The notes beneath the pieces are model-generated. The model searched no databases. It had not been told where the DNA came from and worked only from the letters and a program-made list of their open reading frames with translations. The position numbers and the translations under genes are program-made. Positions 39,850 through 49,409 of a DNA stretch of 64,000 bases are shown piece by piece; position 1 is the stretch's first letter, and every line of letters starts with the position of its first letter. Source of the DNA: Huiozyma naganishii CBS 8797 (lineage: Eukaryota; Ascomycota; Saccharomycetes; Saccharomycetales; Saccharomycetaceae); NCBI RefSeq assembly GCF_000348985.1, contig NC_035932.1, positions 62,001-126,000 of the forward strand. Direction: 5' to 3'.

Positions 39850-42819
39850 TCAAGCATTTTGTTGACATTCACCAGCTGCCACCTCGGCTCTTAGTCTCAA
39901 TCTACCGGAAAGAATGTCACCAACCTTGTTAAACTCTCTCCAATGCACGTCCTGACCCTTTCTCAAGTAAATATCAGTTTCGTTCTCCCATAAGTCGGCA
40001 ATTGGCTTGTAGGAAATTTGAGAGCCGTTGACACAAATGACACTAGCAGACTCGTCCTCATGCTCGACAGTTGGCACTTTCTCACCTTGAGCATTGTAGG
40101 TGAATCTCAAGACGTGGGCGTCTTCGTCCGTGCACTTGGCAGTGTTCTTCTTGTTCCACTGTTCGATAAACTTACAACACTTGACAGCGTATCTCGAGGC
40201 GGTGACACGGTCCTTAGAGGATGGGACACCACCTTGTTGTGCATGGCCTGGGATAGCGGTTCTGACACCGAATCTGCCCTTGCTTTGCTCGGAGATGATG
40301 TCGGCGATCAGGTCTGTGCTGTACACGGACGATGCCTGTTCGTTTCTGATCAAGATCTTACCGTTTCTGTTCTCACCTTTATCGTGACGGAAGTTCTCCT
40401 GTAGCAGAGTCAAATCCTCCTTGATGGACGTCAAGTCGATCTTGCTTTCTGGCGTGTAAACAGACACGGCACCGGTCACCAACCCAGTGAAGGAGGCAAT
40501 GTAACCGGAATGGCCACCTTGCACTTCAACGACAAAAACTCTCTTTCTGGAGGCGGAGGCACTCTGCTTGATGTCATCGGTGTAGTTTACCAATGCATTC
40601 AAACAGGTATCAACACCTAGCGAATATTCCGTACCTGGGACGTTGTTGGAGATGGTTGCTGGGATCAAGACCATTGGGATGTTGAAGATTGGATGGTCCT
40701 TTCTGCTGTCACGTAGCTGCTTCAAGGACTTGAAACCTTCAAACCCACCAAGGATGATCAACCCGTCAATCTTGAACTTCTGCAGGTAGTAGGCAATGGT
40801 ACCCATATCTTCAGCGGCGACAGATCTGTTGGTACCGATTTCGGAACCACCCAAGTTGTGCCAGTTTTCAACGTCGATCCAGCTCAATTCCTTGACTTTA
40901 CCCGTTTGGATCAAACCACTGAACCCGTTCATGATGGCGAATGGCTTGTGACCGTGGGACAGACAGTACAAAGTTGCGGCTCTGGTGGCAGCGTTCAAAG
41001 CGGCAGATGGTGCACCGACGTGGACGACGGCGATGTTCAGTCTCTCGTTTTCTGGCAACAACTCAGAACCGTCGTCACGGACCGTGGTGGACAAGAAGTT
41101 TTCGTAAAGTTCGATGAATTCTGTGTCTCTCAGACTGATAGCTTTGTCGAAGTTTTTGCTTTCGATAGCATCGGCGACAGATTTGGTCAACTTGACCGAT
41201 TCAACAAGGGGCATTCTGATGATCTTGTTCTCTAGGATACCGATCAATGGCGATGGGGTCTCTGGGGTGTTTTCCAAGACGGCCTTGACGGCGTCAACAC
41301 CTTGCAAAGTGGCCAACCATCTGTCGTGAGCGACAGCGGTACCACCTCTCTGGACGTGGCCCAAGATGGTGACCTTTGTGTCTAGGCCAAGTTCGACCAA
41401 AGTGTCCTTGACATCCTCTGCCGTGACTGGGTTCAACTCGTCGTCAAGGGCACCCTCGGCGACAATGATGGTGTTGTTTCTTCTACCCTTGTCTCTGTGT
41501 CTTTGGCAGACCTGTTTCAATTCCTCTTGCCATTTCCCACGGGGGACGGCTCTCTCCGGGATGAAGATGTAGTCCGCACCGGTGGCGATACCGGCCATCA
41601 GTGCTAGCCAACCACAGTGTCTGCCCATGACCTCTACGACGAAGGCTCTTGAGTGGGACTTGGCGGTTGCGTCGATGTAGTCGACCATTTCACAGATTCT
41701 CTCCAAAGCGGAGTATGCACCGATGGTGGAGTCTGTCCCTGACATATCGTTGTCGATGGACCCAACCAACCCGACGATGGTCAAGTTTCTGTACGGGTTG
41801 ACCTGTTCCTGGGTGAAAGTCCCGTCCTTGACGAGTTCTTCGACCAGGGATGGCCACTCGTGTCTGAACAAGTCGGCACCAGTCAGGGACCCATCACCAC
41901 CGCAGACGACCAATGCGTCAATCCCTCTTCTGATCAGGTTCCCAGCGGCCCTCTTCCTCCCCTCACGCTGTCTGAACTCGACGGAACGCGCGGTCCCGAT
42001 AAGTGTACCACCCTCGCTTAGCCATCCTCTGACGTCCTCCCAGCTCATTTTCTTCAAGAGGTCACCGCCACGCAGCAGCCCCTCGTACCCTTCGTACACT
42101 GCGTACACGTCGCAGCCGAAGTGGATACCGGTTCTAACGACGGCACGCACGGCGGCACACATACCTGGGGAGTCCCCCCCCGAGGTCATGACTGCGATCT
42201 TCTTCTTTGGTTGCAGGGACCCAAGAGAGGTCTTCAACTTGGTTAGAGCGTCCTCGGAGGAAGAGGTGGACAATTCCGCGGAGGCGGCACCGGCGTCCTC
42301 TGCTGGCTTCTGGAAGAAGTCTGCCGTTGTTGGTGTTTTGTCTAGCGCGGAAGCGTAGTTTGTGAACTGGATGGTGTTATTAAGCGGGTCCACTATGGAG
42401 TAGACGTTTTCCGCGACTTTCTGCGCCTTGAACTTTGCAACCAATTGGTCCAATTCGGTGGAGAAGTAAGTTATTTGGAAGGACCCGTTGACCTGCGTTT
42501 CGTCCTTCCTCATGGAGAGACGGATCTTCAAGAGGGACCCCTGGGACTGTTCTTTGTTGGAGGCCTCCTGCTGGGGCACTCTGAAACCGCTCTCGTCGAG
42601 CTCAGAGAGCTTGAAGGACTCCAGCCAGACCTCCATGAGAGAGTCCTCGGAGGTGCCCGCGGTAAGCAGCGAGTTTTCGCCATGCTTGAACTTGTTGTAG
42701 TCCTTGATGGTGGAAAACCCTAGCGAGTGGTAGAACTGGATGGTCTGTTGGAACAGTTTCTCGTCGGTGGTCACCAACGACCTGAACGCGACACCGCAGC
42801 AAGAATCCTGGAACAACAT
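39850..42819 (-). CDS. PFK1: 6-phosphofructokinase alpha subunit
   Basis: The 989-residue protein (S. cerevisiae Pfk1 987) forms the octameric enzyme with Pfk2 and phosphorylates fructose 6-phosphate at the committed step of glycolysis. It has the yeast-specific N-terminal ~200-residue extension, then two fused PFK halves. The N-terminal half is catalytic: MTSGGDSPGMCAAVRA (ATP binding), GGDGSLTGAD, DNDMSGTDSTIGA and GRHCGWLALMAGIATG. The C-terminal half is regulatory: GAPSAALNAATRAA, SEIGTNRS and VEVQGGHSGYIASF; its catalytic residues are changed as usual. Codon use is strongly biased, which fits high expression. Next to PEX21 and YAP1802 as in S. cerevisiae. Confidence 0.97.
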   Translation of the reverse strand: MLFQDSCCGVAFRSLVTTDEKLFQQTIQFYHSLGFSTIKDYNKFKHGENSLLTAGTSEDSLMEVWLESFKLSELDESGFRVPQQEASNKEQSQGSLLKIRLSMRKDETQVNGSFQITYFSTELDQLVAKFKAQKVAENVYSIVDPLNNTIQFTNYASALDKTPTTADFFQKPAEDAGAASAELSTSSSEDALTKLKTSLGSLQPKKKIAVMTSGGDSPGMCAAVRAVVRTGIHFGCDVYAVYEGYEGLLRGGDLLKKMSWEDVRGWLSEGGTLIGTARSVEFRQREGRKRAAGNLIRRGIDALVVCGGDGSLTGADLFRHEWPSLVEELVKDGTFTQEQVNPYRNLTIVGLVGSIDNDMSGTDSTIGAYSALERICEMVDYIDATAKSHSRAFVVEVMGRHCGWLALMAGIATGADYIFIPERAVPRGKWQEELKQVCQRHRDKGRRNNTIIVAEGALDDELNPVTAEDVKDTLVELGLDTKVTILGHVQRGGTAVAHDRWLATLQGVDAVKAVLENTPETPSPLIGILENKIIRMPLVESVKLTKSVADAIESKNFDKAISLRDTEFIELYENFLSTTVRDDGSELLPENERLNIAVVHVGAPSAALNAATRAATLYCLSHGHKPFAIMNGFSGLIQTGKVKELSWIDVENWHNLGGSEIGTNRSVAAEDMGTIAYYLQKFKIDGLIILGGFEGFKSLKQLRDSRKDHPIFNIPMVLIPATISNNVPGTEYSLGVDTCLNALVNYTDDIKQSASASRKRVFVVEVQGGHSGYIASFTGLVTGAVSVYTPESKIDLTSIKEDLTLLQENFRHDKGENRNGKILIRNEQASSVYSTDLIADIISEQSKGRFGVRTAIPGHAQQGGVPSSKDRVTASRYAVKCCKFIEQWNKKNTAKCTDEDAHVLRFTYNAQGEKVPTVEHEDESASVICVNGSQISYKPIADLWENETDIYLRKGQDVHWREFNKVGDILSGRLRLRAEVAAGECQQNA

Positions 42820-43439
42820 TGCGGATCTATCTTCAGTGCTATCAATGCAGTGTTGTTGTATCTTTCCGTGTTCAGCAAAATCCCTCTCTGTCTATATAGC
42901 AAAAAAGAGAGAAAAAAAAATTGTTATTGCAAACAAAAGAACACTAGCAGTATCTGCGAGAGAATATGTTGAGAGGTTCCAAATGATCACACACACACAC
43001 AGAAGATATATAGAGATTGAGATCTGGGGGTTGGTAGAAGAAAGAGAGAGAGAGAGGGTATTAAACGTGCAAAGAGACGGTTATATTTATTTAATCCGGC
43101 TGTCTGCGAACGCTAACTACTACATGTGTGCATAACTACTGTACAGACGCTACAGTGCAATACAGGGAAAGAACGTGAGGTCCCCGGCGGCCGGGTGGCT
43201 GGGTCTTTCTGCTCTTTTTCAGCGAGCGCCGGTTCTTCTGTCAGCGGCGTCTATTGTTCCCGCGCGTTCTTCTTCCTCTTCTGCGTGATGCCTGTCTGGG
43301 AGTGCGGCGGTTTCTGTGCTGCGCTGGGATTTCCTGTATATCCCGCAGGCCGGTAGTGGGTGCCGCGGGTGCGTGGGTGGACGGGGCGGATTAGTGGAAG
43401 CCCGCGGGCACTGGGTGTTGGCACTGGGTTGCGCGCGGG
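42820..43439. other. PFK1 promoter and YAP1801/2 3' region
   Basis: It contains an A-rich block near 42900-42920, a CA/AC repeat near 42990 and a GA run near 43045-43060. GC content rises toward the YAP1801/2 end. No gene is seen. Confidence 0.5.
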
Positions 43440-44798
43440 TCACATGTCCACGAGGTTCGAGCCCGTGTTACCAGCGGTGGGTGGTTGCGATGGCTGCTGG
43501 AACGGGTTCGTGTACTGCGCTTGGTGTTGCTGTGGTGGTTGGTTCGTCGGGATGTAGTATCCTGTGACTTGCACCGGTGCCTGCTGTTCCTGGGTGGGTT
43601 CCTCGATTATGTTGCTGAGGGTGAACGGGTTGTTCACGTACGAGGACCCTGTTCTCTGGTATGGCGGTTGTGACAGACCTGTACCTGTCGTCGGCATTGC
43701 CAAGAACGGGTTGTTGGTGTTCTGTTGCAGGATGGGGCCTGTATTCACGGGGGGCTCAAAGGAGAAGGATTCTTGTTGCGCGGCGATCACGGGGGACGGC
43801 GAGAAGGGGTTCGTCCCCGTGTACTGCGGCACGGTCGGTGTGATCATCACTGACTGTTGCTGTTGTAACTGTTGCTCCAATTGTCTCTTCTGCTCTCTGA
43901 TCTGCGCCAACTGTTCCCTCGCTTGTGCCTCTCTTTCCCTGTGAGCCACGTCGTCCTCGGTGTCCCCCCTGCTCTTCGCAGTGGGCACAGACTGTCTCTG
44001 TGGTGTAGTATCACTGTCTCTTGCGGCTAGCGAGTCCAAGTGTTGTTCCAACGATCTGATCAGCTTTGTAGTGATGTGTTTGATCACGGGGATGTCCAGT
44101 CCCACAGCCTTCCCGACTTTCAAAAACTTAACGACGTACTCCGTGACGTCCACAAACACTTTGTAATTGTCCAGTGTCCTCTCCGCGTCGTCGAGGGAAA
44201 GATCGAAGAAGGACTCAAGAAGCACGATCACATCCGCGTTCAGCTTGTTGTACAACTCGAGCAGATCCTTTGTGAGCAACTTGAACGCATACAGCAGCAA
44301 CTCGTTATCCAGATCCTGTGGGGAGTACCTGTTCTTGAGAAGCGCTCTGATCTGATCCAGAAGGGACTCGACCTCGCGCAGTTTCGCCTGTGTTCTGTTA
44401 CCGGACTTACTCCCGCGACGGGTTTCGCCATACGCGATACATTTCGCCCTCAAGTAGTCGTTGTACCGTTGCAATGCCCTGAGGTCGTTTGCGGACCATT
44501 TATTGGAGTTGACGATCTTGTGCATGTGGAACACGGACTGTGCATGGTCAGCAAACCATTCCAGAGTGTAGGGATGCGTCGAGACCATTAAGTGTATGAC
44601 GATGAGTGATTTGTAAACGACGGACCAGATGTTTAGCTGCATTCGATCCTGCAGTGCATCTACTATCTCGTTGAAATTTCGCTGGTCAGACATACCTTGT
44701 AAGATAGGGTCCACGTATTTAGCCTTTGGCGGGGCCATTTTGATCTTCGTGGCGCCCTTCACCATCTTGGTGTATGAGTTCCCGACATGGGTCAGCAT
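43440..44798 (-). CDS. YAP1801/YAP1802: Clathrin adaptor AP180/CALM homologue Yap1801/Yap1802
   Basis: The 452-residue protein binds phosphoinositides and clathrin in endocytosis and recruits cargo such as Snc1. The N-terminal ANTH domain (about 1-280) includes KMVKGATKIKMAPPKAKYV and IVYKSLIVIHLMV. A Gln-rich segment follows, then four NPF motifs (TNPFSP, NNPFLA, NNPFTL, TNPFQQ) that bind EH-domain proteins such as Ede1 and Pan1. The C-terminus NLVDM resembles the clathrin-box LIDM of the S. cerevisiae proteins. The first ATG in frame is 44798. YAP1801 (YHR161C) and YAP1802 (YGR241C) are duplicates and cannot be separated here. Confidence 0.93.
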   Translation of the reverse strand: MLTHVGNSYTKMVKGATKIKMAPPKAKYVDPILQGMSDQRNFNEIVDALQDRMQLNIWSVVYKSLIVIHLMVSTHPYTLEWFADHAQSVFHMHKIVNSNKWSANDLRALQRYNDYLRAKCIAYGETRRGSKSGNRTQAKLREVESLLDQIRALLKNRYSPQDLDNELLLYAFKLLTKDLLELYNKLNADVIVLLESFFDLSLDDAERTLDNYKVFVDVTEYVVKFLKVGKAVGLDIPVIKHITTKLIRSLEQHLDSLAARDSDTTPQRQSVPTAKSRGDTEDDVAHREREAQAREQLAQIREQKRQLEQQLQQQQSVMITPTVPQYTGTNPFSPSPVIAAQQESFSFEPPVNTGPILQQNTNNPFLAMPTTGTGLSQPPYQRTGSSYVNNPFTLSNIIEEPTQEQQAPVQVTGYYIPTNQPPQQHQAQYTNPFQQPSQPPTAGNTGSNLVDM

Positions 44799-45532
44799 GT
44801 TTTGTGTGGGGGGGGGGGTTGACAATATAAGCGCGGGGATGCAACTGCTAATAAATATTCGAATTGGCTGAGAGATAGGACACTTTCAGATCAACAGTCT
44901 TGCTAAAGAACGAAAAAAGCAAAAAGCAATCGTATACAGAGAGGAAAGGCGAGAGACAGCGGCAGCACGCTCCCCCCCCCTCCACACTCACGCAGTGCCA
45001 AGACGGGACACAGAAGCGGGGTAACACCGCCCGCTGCACGCAGCATCACTGCACACGACGCCGCCCAGACACCTCCAAAATAACCCCGACGGCCGCGTCG
45101 CGCCCCCCCGGAAATGACGTCGTTACCCCCCACCCGCTTCCCCACGGCGCTTTCTGGGCCCGCCCCGGAGCGCGCGCACCCGCCCGCCCCCGCGTTTTAT
45201 TCCTCGTTTCTTTTTCTGCTGGCAGGGGAACTCCGCGGAGGAACAGCCGCTGCAACAGAACAAGAGACTGCGTGACGCTTACGCTACACGCGCAGAAACC
45301 GCCGCAGCACCCAGCCGTCTGACGCAAAGCCAAGAAAGTCGCAAAGAAGAAACCGGCGTTGAGTGGAAATATCGTTATATTCTCTGTGGAAGGTACACGT
45401 TGCTGTGCTACCTACCGTCCTGGGTTTGTGATATTTAAAACAAGCAAGGGTTTTCTGCAGTGTTCTGGATTTTGTCCTCGTCTTCTACTTCGAAACACGT
45501 TACACGGTATTCACACACACACACACACACTT
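44799..45532. other. YAP1801/2-MPC divergent region with a GC-rich patch
   Basis: No gene is recognised. A patch at about 44965-45210 is much richer in G and C than its surroundings (long C-runs and CGCG-containing words). A (CA)n run at about 45511-45530 immediately precedes the MPC start. Confidence 0.55.
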
Positions 45533-45958
45533 ATGTCAGCGATCAATATTGCGTTTAGAAGGTTTTGGAACAGCCAGACGGGGCCCAAGACGGTGCATTT
45601 CTGGGCACCCACGATGAAATGGGGGTTGGTTATTGCTGGTCTCTCGGATTTGCAGAGGCCGGTGCAGAAGTTATCCGGCACACAGTCGCTTTCCCTTCTG
45701 GCAACTGGGTTCGTGTGGACCCGGTGGTCCTTCGTGATTAAACCGAGGAACATGCTTCTGGCTTCGGTGAACTTCTTCCTGGGGTGCACGGCGAGTATGC
45801 AGATTGCTAGAATGGTTAAGTACAGGCTAGAGAGGGGGGACACGTGGCCGCAGGCATTGAAGTACCTGGTCACGTCAAAGGACGCTTCTGCAAATGCTCT
45901 AGTCGTGGGACAGCTACCACAGCCCGTGCGACAGGAGGACGCGAAATTGGTACATTGA
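45533..45958 (+). CDS. MPC2/MPC3: Mitochondrial pyruvate carrier subunit Mpc2/Mpc3
   Basis: The 141-residue protein (Mpc2 129, Mpc3 146) forms a heterodimer with Mpc1 in the inner mitochondrial membrane to import pyruvate. Family segments are FRRFWNSQTGPKTVHFWAPT, MKWGLVIAGLSDLQRP, FVWTRWSFVIKPRNMLLASV and NFFLGCTASMQIARM, covering three short transmembrane helices. The ATG at 45533 follows a (CA) repeat. Mpc2 serves fermentative and Mpc3 respiratory growth in S. cerevisiae; which this is cannot be told from sequence. Divergent from YAP1801/2 as in YGR241C-YGR243W. Confidence 0.95.
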   Translation: MSAINIAFRRFWNSQTGPKTVHFWAPTMKWGLVIAGLSDLQRPVQKLSGTQSLSLLATGFVWTRWSFVIKPRNMLLASVNFFLGCTASMQIARMVKYRLERGDTWPQALKYLVTSKDASANALVVGQLPQPVRQEDAKLVH

Positions 45959-46808
45959 AGGCGGGGAAGAAGCCTCCTTTACACACAATTATATATTCGT
46001 GACAGCGTCTCTCTCTCTCTCTCTCTCTCTCAGCATCAATAGCATTATATATGTAAACAACAAAAATCGGTTTTTCTCGAGCTAACTACTAGAAGCATCC
46101 TACACTCTTTAAAAGAACTTTGGAATAAGCTGCTTCACGGTGTTATTCTAACGTTTCTATTGTAAACTATACCTACGTTAAGCAACACCGAACTCACACA
46201 TCTATCAGTAACGAAACATGCAGCTCTCGCATACGCACGAACATATATAATGAACGGACAGACCCAAGCCAATTAGGTTTGACCAGGCCTCACCACGTCT
46301 TACTGGCTTAGTACACTTTCTTTACACTGTCAAACTGTAGGTCACGCTTACAAAATGCAACAATAAGAATACGTGCCAATTTTTCAAAAAATCAGTTTTA
46401 AGGCTTCTATGGCCAAGTTGGTAAGGCGCCACACTAGTAATGTGGAGATCATCAGTTCGACTCTGGTTGGAAGCATTTGTTTTTTTTGGACCCACTCTAT
46501 CACCCGAGTGAGACTTAAAACCACATTTCAGTTCCCTGCTAGGGTTGTCTCAGTAATGAATGAATGTTTAATGATCGCGAACTATTCGATGTTTTGGAAT
46601 CATCAACTCTTTCTGGTAGCTTTCGGTTTGCTCCATACCAAGTGTTTGAACGATCATCCAATTGAAATTATGTGTTATGTATTATGCATTATTAAAGTGA
46701 GGGTATTTTTTTTTGTATTCATTATCATTAAGAAGACTGGAGGGAATGGAGAAGATTGATACCGGTTGATGGTCTGATGCAGAACGATTCTCCCACCTAT
46801 GACTGCAA
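45959..46808. other. MPC-WSC intergenic region with tRNA-Thr and a TC repeat
   Basis: A (TC)n microsatellite lies at about 46008-46031. The tRNA-Thr gene is at 46403-46475. I saw no LTR near the tRNA, though Ty elements often insert next to such genes. The interval is an inferred inversion breakpoint. Confidence 0.65.
46403..46475 (+). tRNA. tRNA-Thr (anticodon AGU)
   Basis: The 73-base gene without intron folds as a cloverleaf. The acceptor stem pairs GCTTCTA with TGGAAGC, followed by discriminator A. The anticodon arm is CCACA-CTAGTAA-TGTGG with anticodon AGT (read as IGU after deamination). The T arm is ATCAG-TTCGACT-CTGGT with A-T, T-G, C-G, A-T and G-C pairs. It is close to S. cerevisiae tRNA-Thr(AGU) with a few T-arm changes. 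A run of eight T follows at about 46480-46487, the RNA polymerase III terminator. Confidence 0.97.
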
Positions 46809-48299
46809 CTATTTCTCCGAAAGAACCTCGAACTCTCGGCTCAAGTTCTCGTCGTCAGTCGACAAACTTTGTGTGTGCTGGTGGTTATCCTCGTTATCTT
46901 CATGATCCGGGTTCACAATGTGTAACATGTTGTCGTTCCCCATATCCGGCACCGACGCGGTGCTAAAAATATCCTTAGTATAGTCCTGTGGTTCTTCAAA
47001 CACCGTTGAAGGTTGACTGTATGTCTGTGCAATGTCGCCAGTTCTTGGAGACATCATCGTGTCATCGAGTTCGGACCCGTTCAAGATAGAATTCCTCGAC
47101 GCTTTCCTCGAGGCGCCCTTCCACCCTGCGCTCGTTGGTACCGGTGGGATCACCGTGGCACCACCTTCCGTTTCTCCAAAGGAGTACGGCTGGTGTTGTT
47201 TATTTTCTTGGAATTCTTCGTACTCGTTTGTCGATGACCCTGTGTGTCTCCTTCTCCAGAAAATGAAGAACAGCACGGCAGCTATCACAAACACACCCAC
47301 AACGACTCCGACCACCACACCAGCGATCCCGCCCTTGCTCAGCCCGTGGTGTTCAGGGGTGAGTGACTTCCCGTTGTTATTCAGATTAACCGTTGAAGTA
47401 CGTGCGGAGACCTCCATGACGGAGGTTGCCGTGACGAAAATGGTAGTTCTGCCGTTATCCGACACGACAGACTTTGTTATTAGGTTTGTTGCGTACTGCA
47501 CCGAGGTGACCACTGCCACAGAGGTCAATTCTGTTGTGCGGGTCTCTATTGTCTGCGGTGTTGATGAAGAAGATGACGAATGTTGCGACGATGAGGATAT
47601 AGTAGTCGCCTTGGAGGTTGTTTGTTGTGTCGATGAAGTTTCTTCAGTAGAGGACGATTCCTCATTTGTTGTAGTGGATATTGTCTGCCGCGTGGATATT
47701 GTCTGCCGCGTGGACGTTGTTGGTGTGACTCTACTGGATACAACACTGGGAGGCGTGAGTATGGAGGTAATTCTTGACGATGCTGCTCTCACAGTCGCCG
47801 AGGAAGCCTTCGTCGTAGTACTGGTGCGTGTACTCTGCTTTGTGGAGGATGCCTCCTCTGTCGATGACGACGACGACGACGACGACGACTCTGCTGTGAC
47901 CGTGACTGATGCGACTATGTAAACGTCCAATGCGGAGGATCCACCACACTTCTGGTATGGCCAACCCACACAGTTAATGCTACACTGGCCATCTGAGACC
48001 GCTTGCAATGCAGCCAGACTCTGTGCCGACTGACCACAGTAGCATTGGTCCCCATTCAGTAGAGCTATGACTTGGGACCCAGCACACTGTTGCTGACAGT
48101 ACCCAACGGATTGATACATGTACCCCCCGCGTGACGAGAGTCCAGCTTTTGCGATGACATCCGACGGGTAGCAGCCCTGGTAGTTGTAATTAGATTGGGC
48201 GTACACGAGCCCGTTTATCGTCAGTGTAAGGAATATGAATAGACGGTAAGCTAGAGCACCACACAGGGGTCTGCCCGCGAGAGACGACCTGCTCTTCAT
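46809..48299 (-). CDS. WSC3/WSC2: Cell-wall integrity sensor of the WSC family
   Basis: The 496-residue type I membrane protein senses cell-wall stress and signals through Rom2 and Rho1 to Pkc1. The signal peptide (hydrophobic segment LFIFLTLTINGLVYAQ) precedes a cysteine-rich WSC domain at about 38-130 (YQGCYPSDV, CQQQCAG, DQCYCGQSAQ, CSINCVGWPYQKCGG), a long Ser/Thr-rich, O-mannosylated stalk, a transmembrane helix (AGVVVGVVVGVFVIAAVLFFIF) near residue 335, and a cytosolic tail. Position beside the NDJ1-ITR-TPT1 block equals WSC3 (YOL105C), with WSC2 as its duplicate, so I give that name tentatively. Confidence 0.9.
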   Translation of the reverse strand: MKSRSSLAGRPLCGALAYRLFIFLTLTINGLVYAQSNYNYQGCYPSDVIAKAGLSSRGGYMYQSVGYCQQQCAGSQVIALLNGDQCYCGQSAQSLAALQAVSDGQCSINCVGWPYQKCGGSSALDVYIVASVTVTAESSSSSSSSSTEEASSTKQSTRTSTTTKASSATVRAASSRITSILTPPSVVSSRVTPTTSTRQTISTRQTISTTTNEESSSTEETSSTQQTTSKATTISSSSQHSSSSSSTPQTIETRTTELTSVAVVTSVQYATNLITKSVVSDNGRTTIFVTATSVMEVSARTSTVNLNNNGKSLTPEHHGLSKGGIAGVVVGVVVGVFVIAAVLFFIFWRRRHTGSSTNEYEEFQENKQHQPYSFGETEGGATVIPPVPTSAGWKGASRKASRNSILNGSELDDTMMSPRTGDIAQTYSQPSTVFEEPQDYTKDIFSTASVPDMGNDNMLHIVNPDHEDNEDNHQHTQSLSTDDENLSREFEVLSEK

Positions 48300-49409
48300 C
48301 TTGACGATATTGGTATGTATAGCACTGTGGTTGGTTAGTATACGGCCCGGTACAAAGTTTCTTGTAATTGCGAAACCTCCCTACGAGATGATAATAAGCC
48401 AGTATTTGAGTTTTGGTTCCGGTATCAGGCAGTTAACGGCCCGGGGGAAGTCGAAGTGCCGTTACTTTTGTTGTTGTTTTTTTGTATATATATTTATAAC
48501 TAAGCAACAAGCTCGCATTCCTGCCTCACTCTGTAAAACGCAAACAAGAACAAAAACAGCAACGCCAACAATAGAAATAGCAGCAAGCCCGTGTGAGAGC
48601 GACAGAATGCCGGGAGTACGACGTTGTTCCTGAAAGAAAGCGACCCATGAGCGAGTAGTCAGTGACAGTGGAGCGTGGAAACGCGCACAACACGCAAATG
48701 CCGAGGTTATGAAACCCGAGAGACCGAGAGTGGGAGAGGGAAAGCGCGTGGTCGGAAGCACCACTATCCGAAAGCGGTAATCGACGCCTGCTGATGCTGT
48801 CCCGATTGGGACGCGGGAAGGAAGAGTGCGTTTTCTGCTCCTTCCTCTTCGGGTAACTGCAGAACTCAAAAACGGACAAAACGTAAACAAACGTTACGCA
48901 AACAGAATTCCCAAAAGGGGGGTTCAGAAAGGCCCGCAGCAGCGCTACTGCAAGTGTTTCTGAGTGGTGCACTTTTCAGCTTCTTTTTTCTCGTTCTCTC
49001 TACGGCGGTCCTGCGGGGTGTTCTGAGGAGCGTACGAGCCCAAAAAAGAAAGGGGGCTGCTAAGAGAGAAGCGTGGGCAGGTGCACGCGCACACATAGGT
49101 ATGCAGAGACGACTGCTGCTGCTGCATGGGAGGACAAGTGTTGCTATGTCTTTCCAAGCAGCAGCATTGTCGGAGGAGACGCACGGAAGGGAGGGTGTTG
49201 AGGAGGAGAAGCAGTAGGACACCAATTTGGTGCAGTTCTGTGGTTGTTTCTTTATCGGTTGACATTTGTGTCCATGAGGTTTCCACGTTTGGAAATTTCG
49301 ACTGTGGACGGGGGGGCTCGGTTACGCAATCTCGCTGTTATCTTTTACCTGTCTTAATCGTAGTGGTGTACCAAACCGGTTGTAAAGTTAAAAGGGGAAC
49401 AGACCCCGG
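48300..49409. other. Region upstream of WSC, downstream of the NDJ1-like gene
   Basis: The 1.1-kb WSC promoter region shows no gene; open frames on both strands are of low complexity. A T-rich run is near 48465-48485 and an A-rich run near 48530-48560. Confidence 0.5.

Noticed and set aside
48300..49409. Open frames upstream of WSC
   Set aside because: Same reason: no family signature, low-complexity, and overlapping on both strands.
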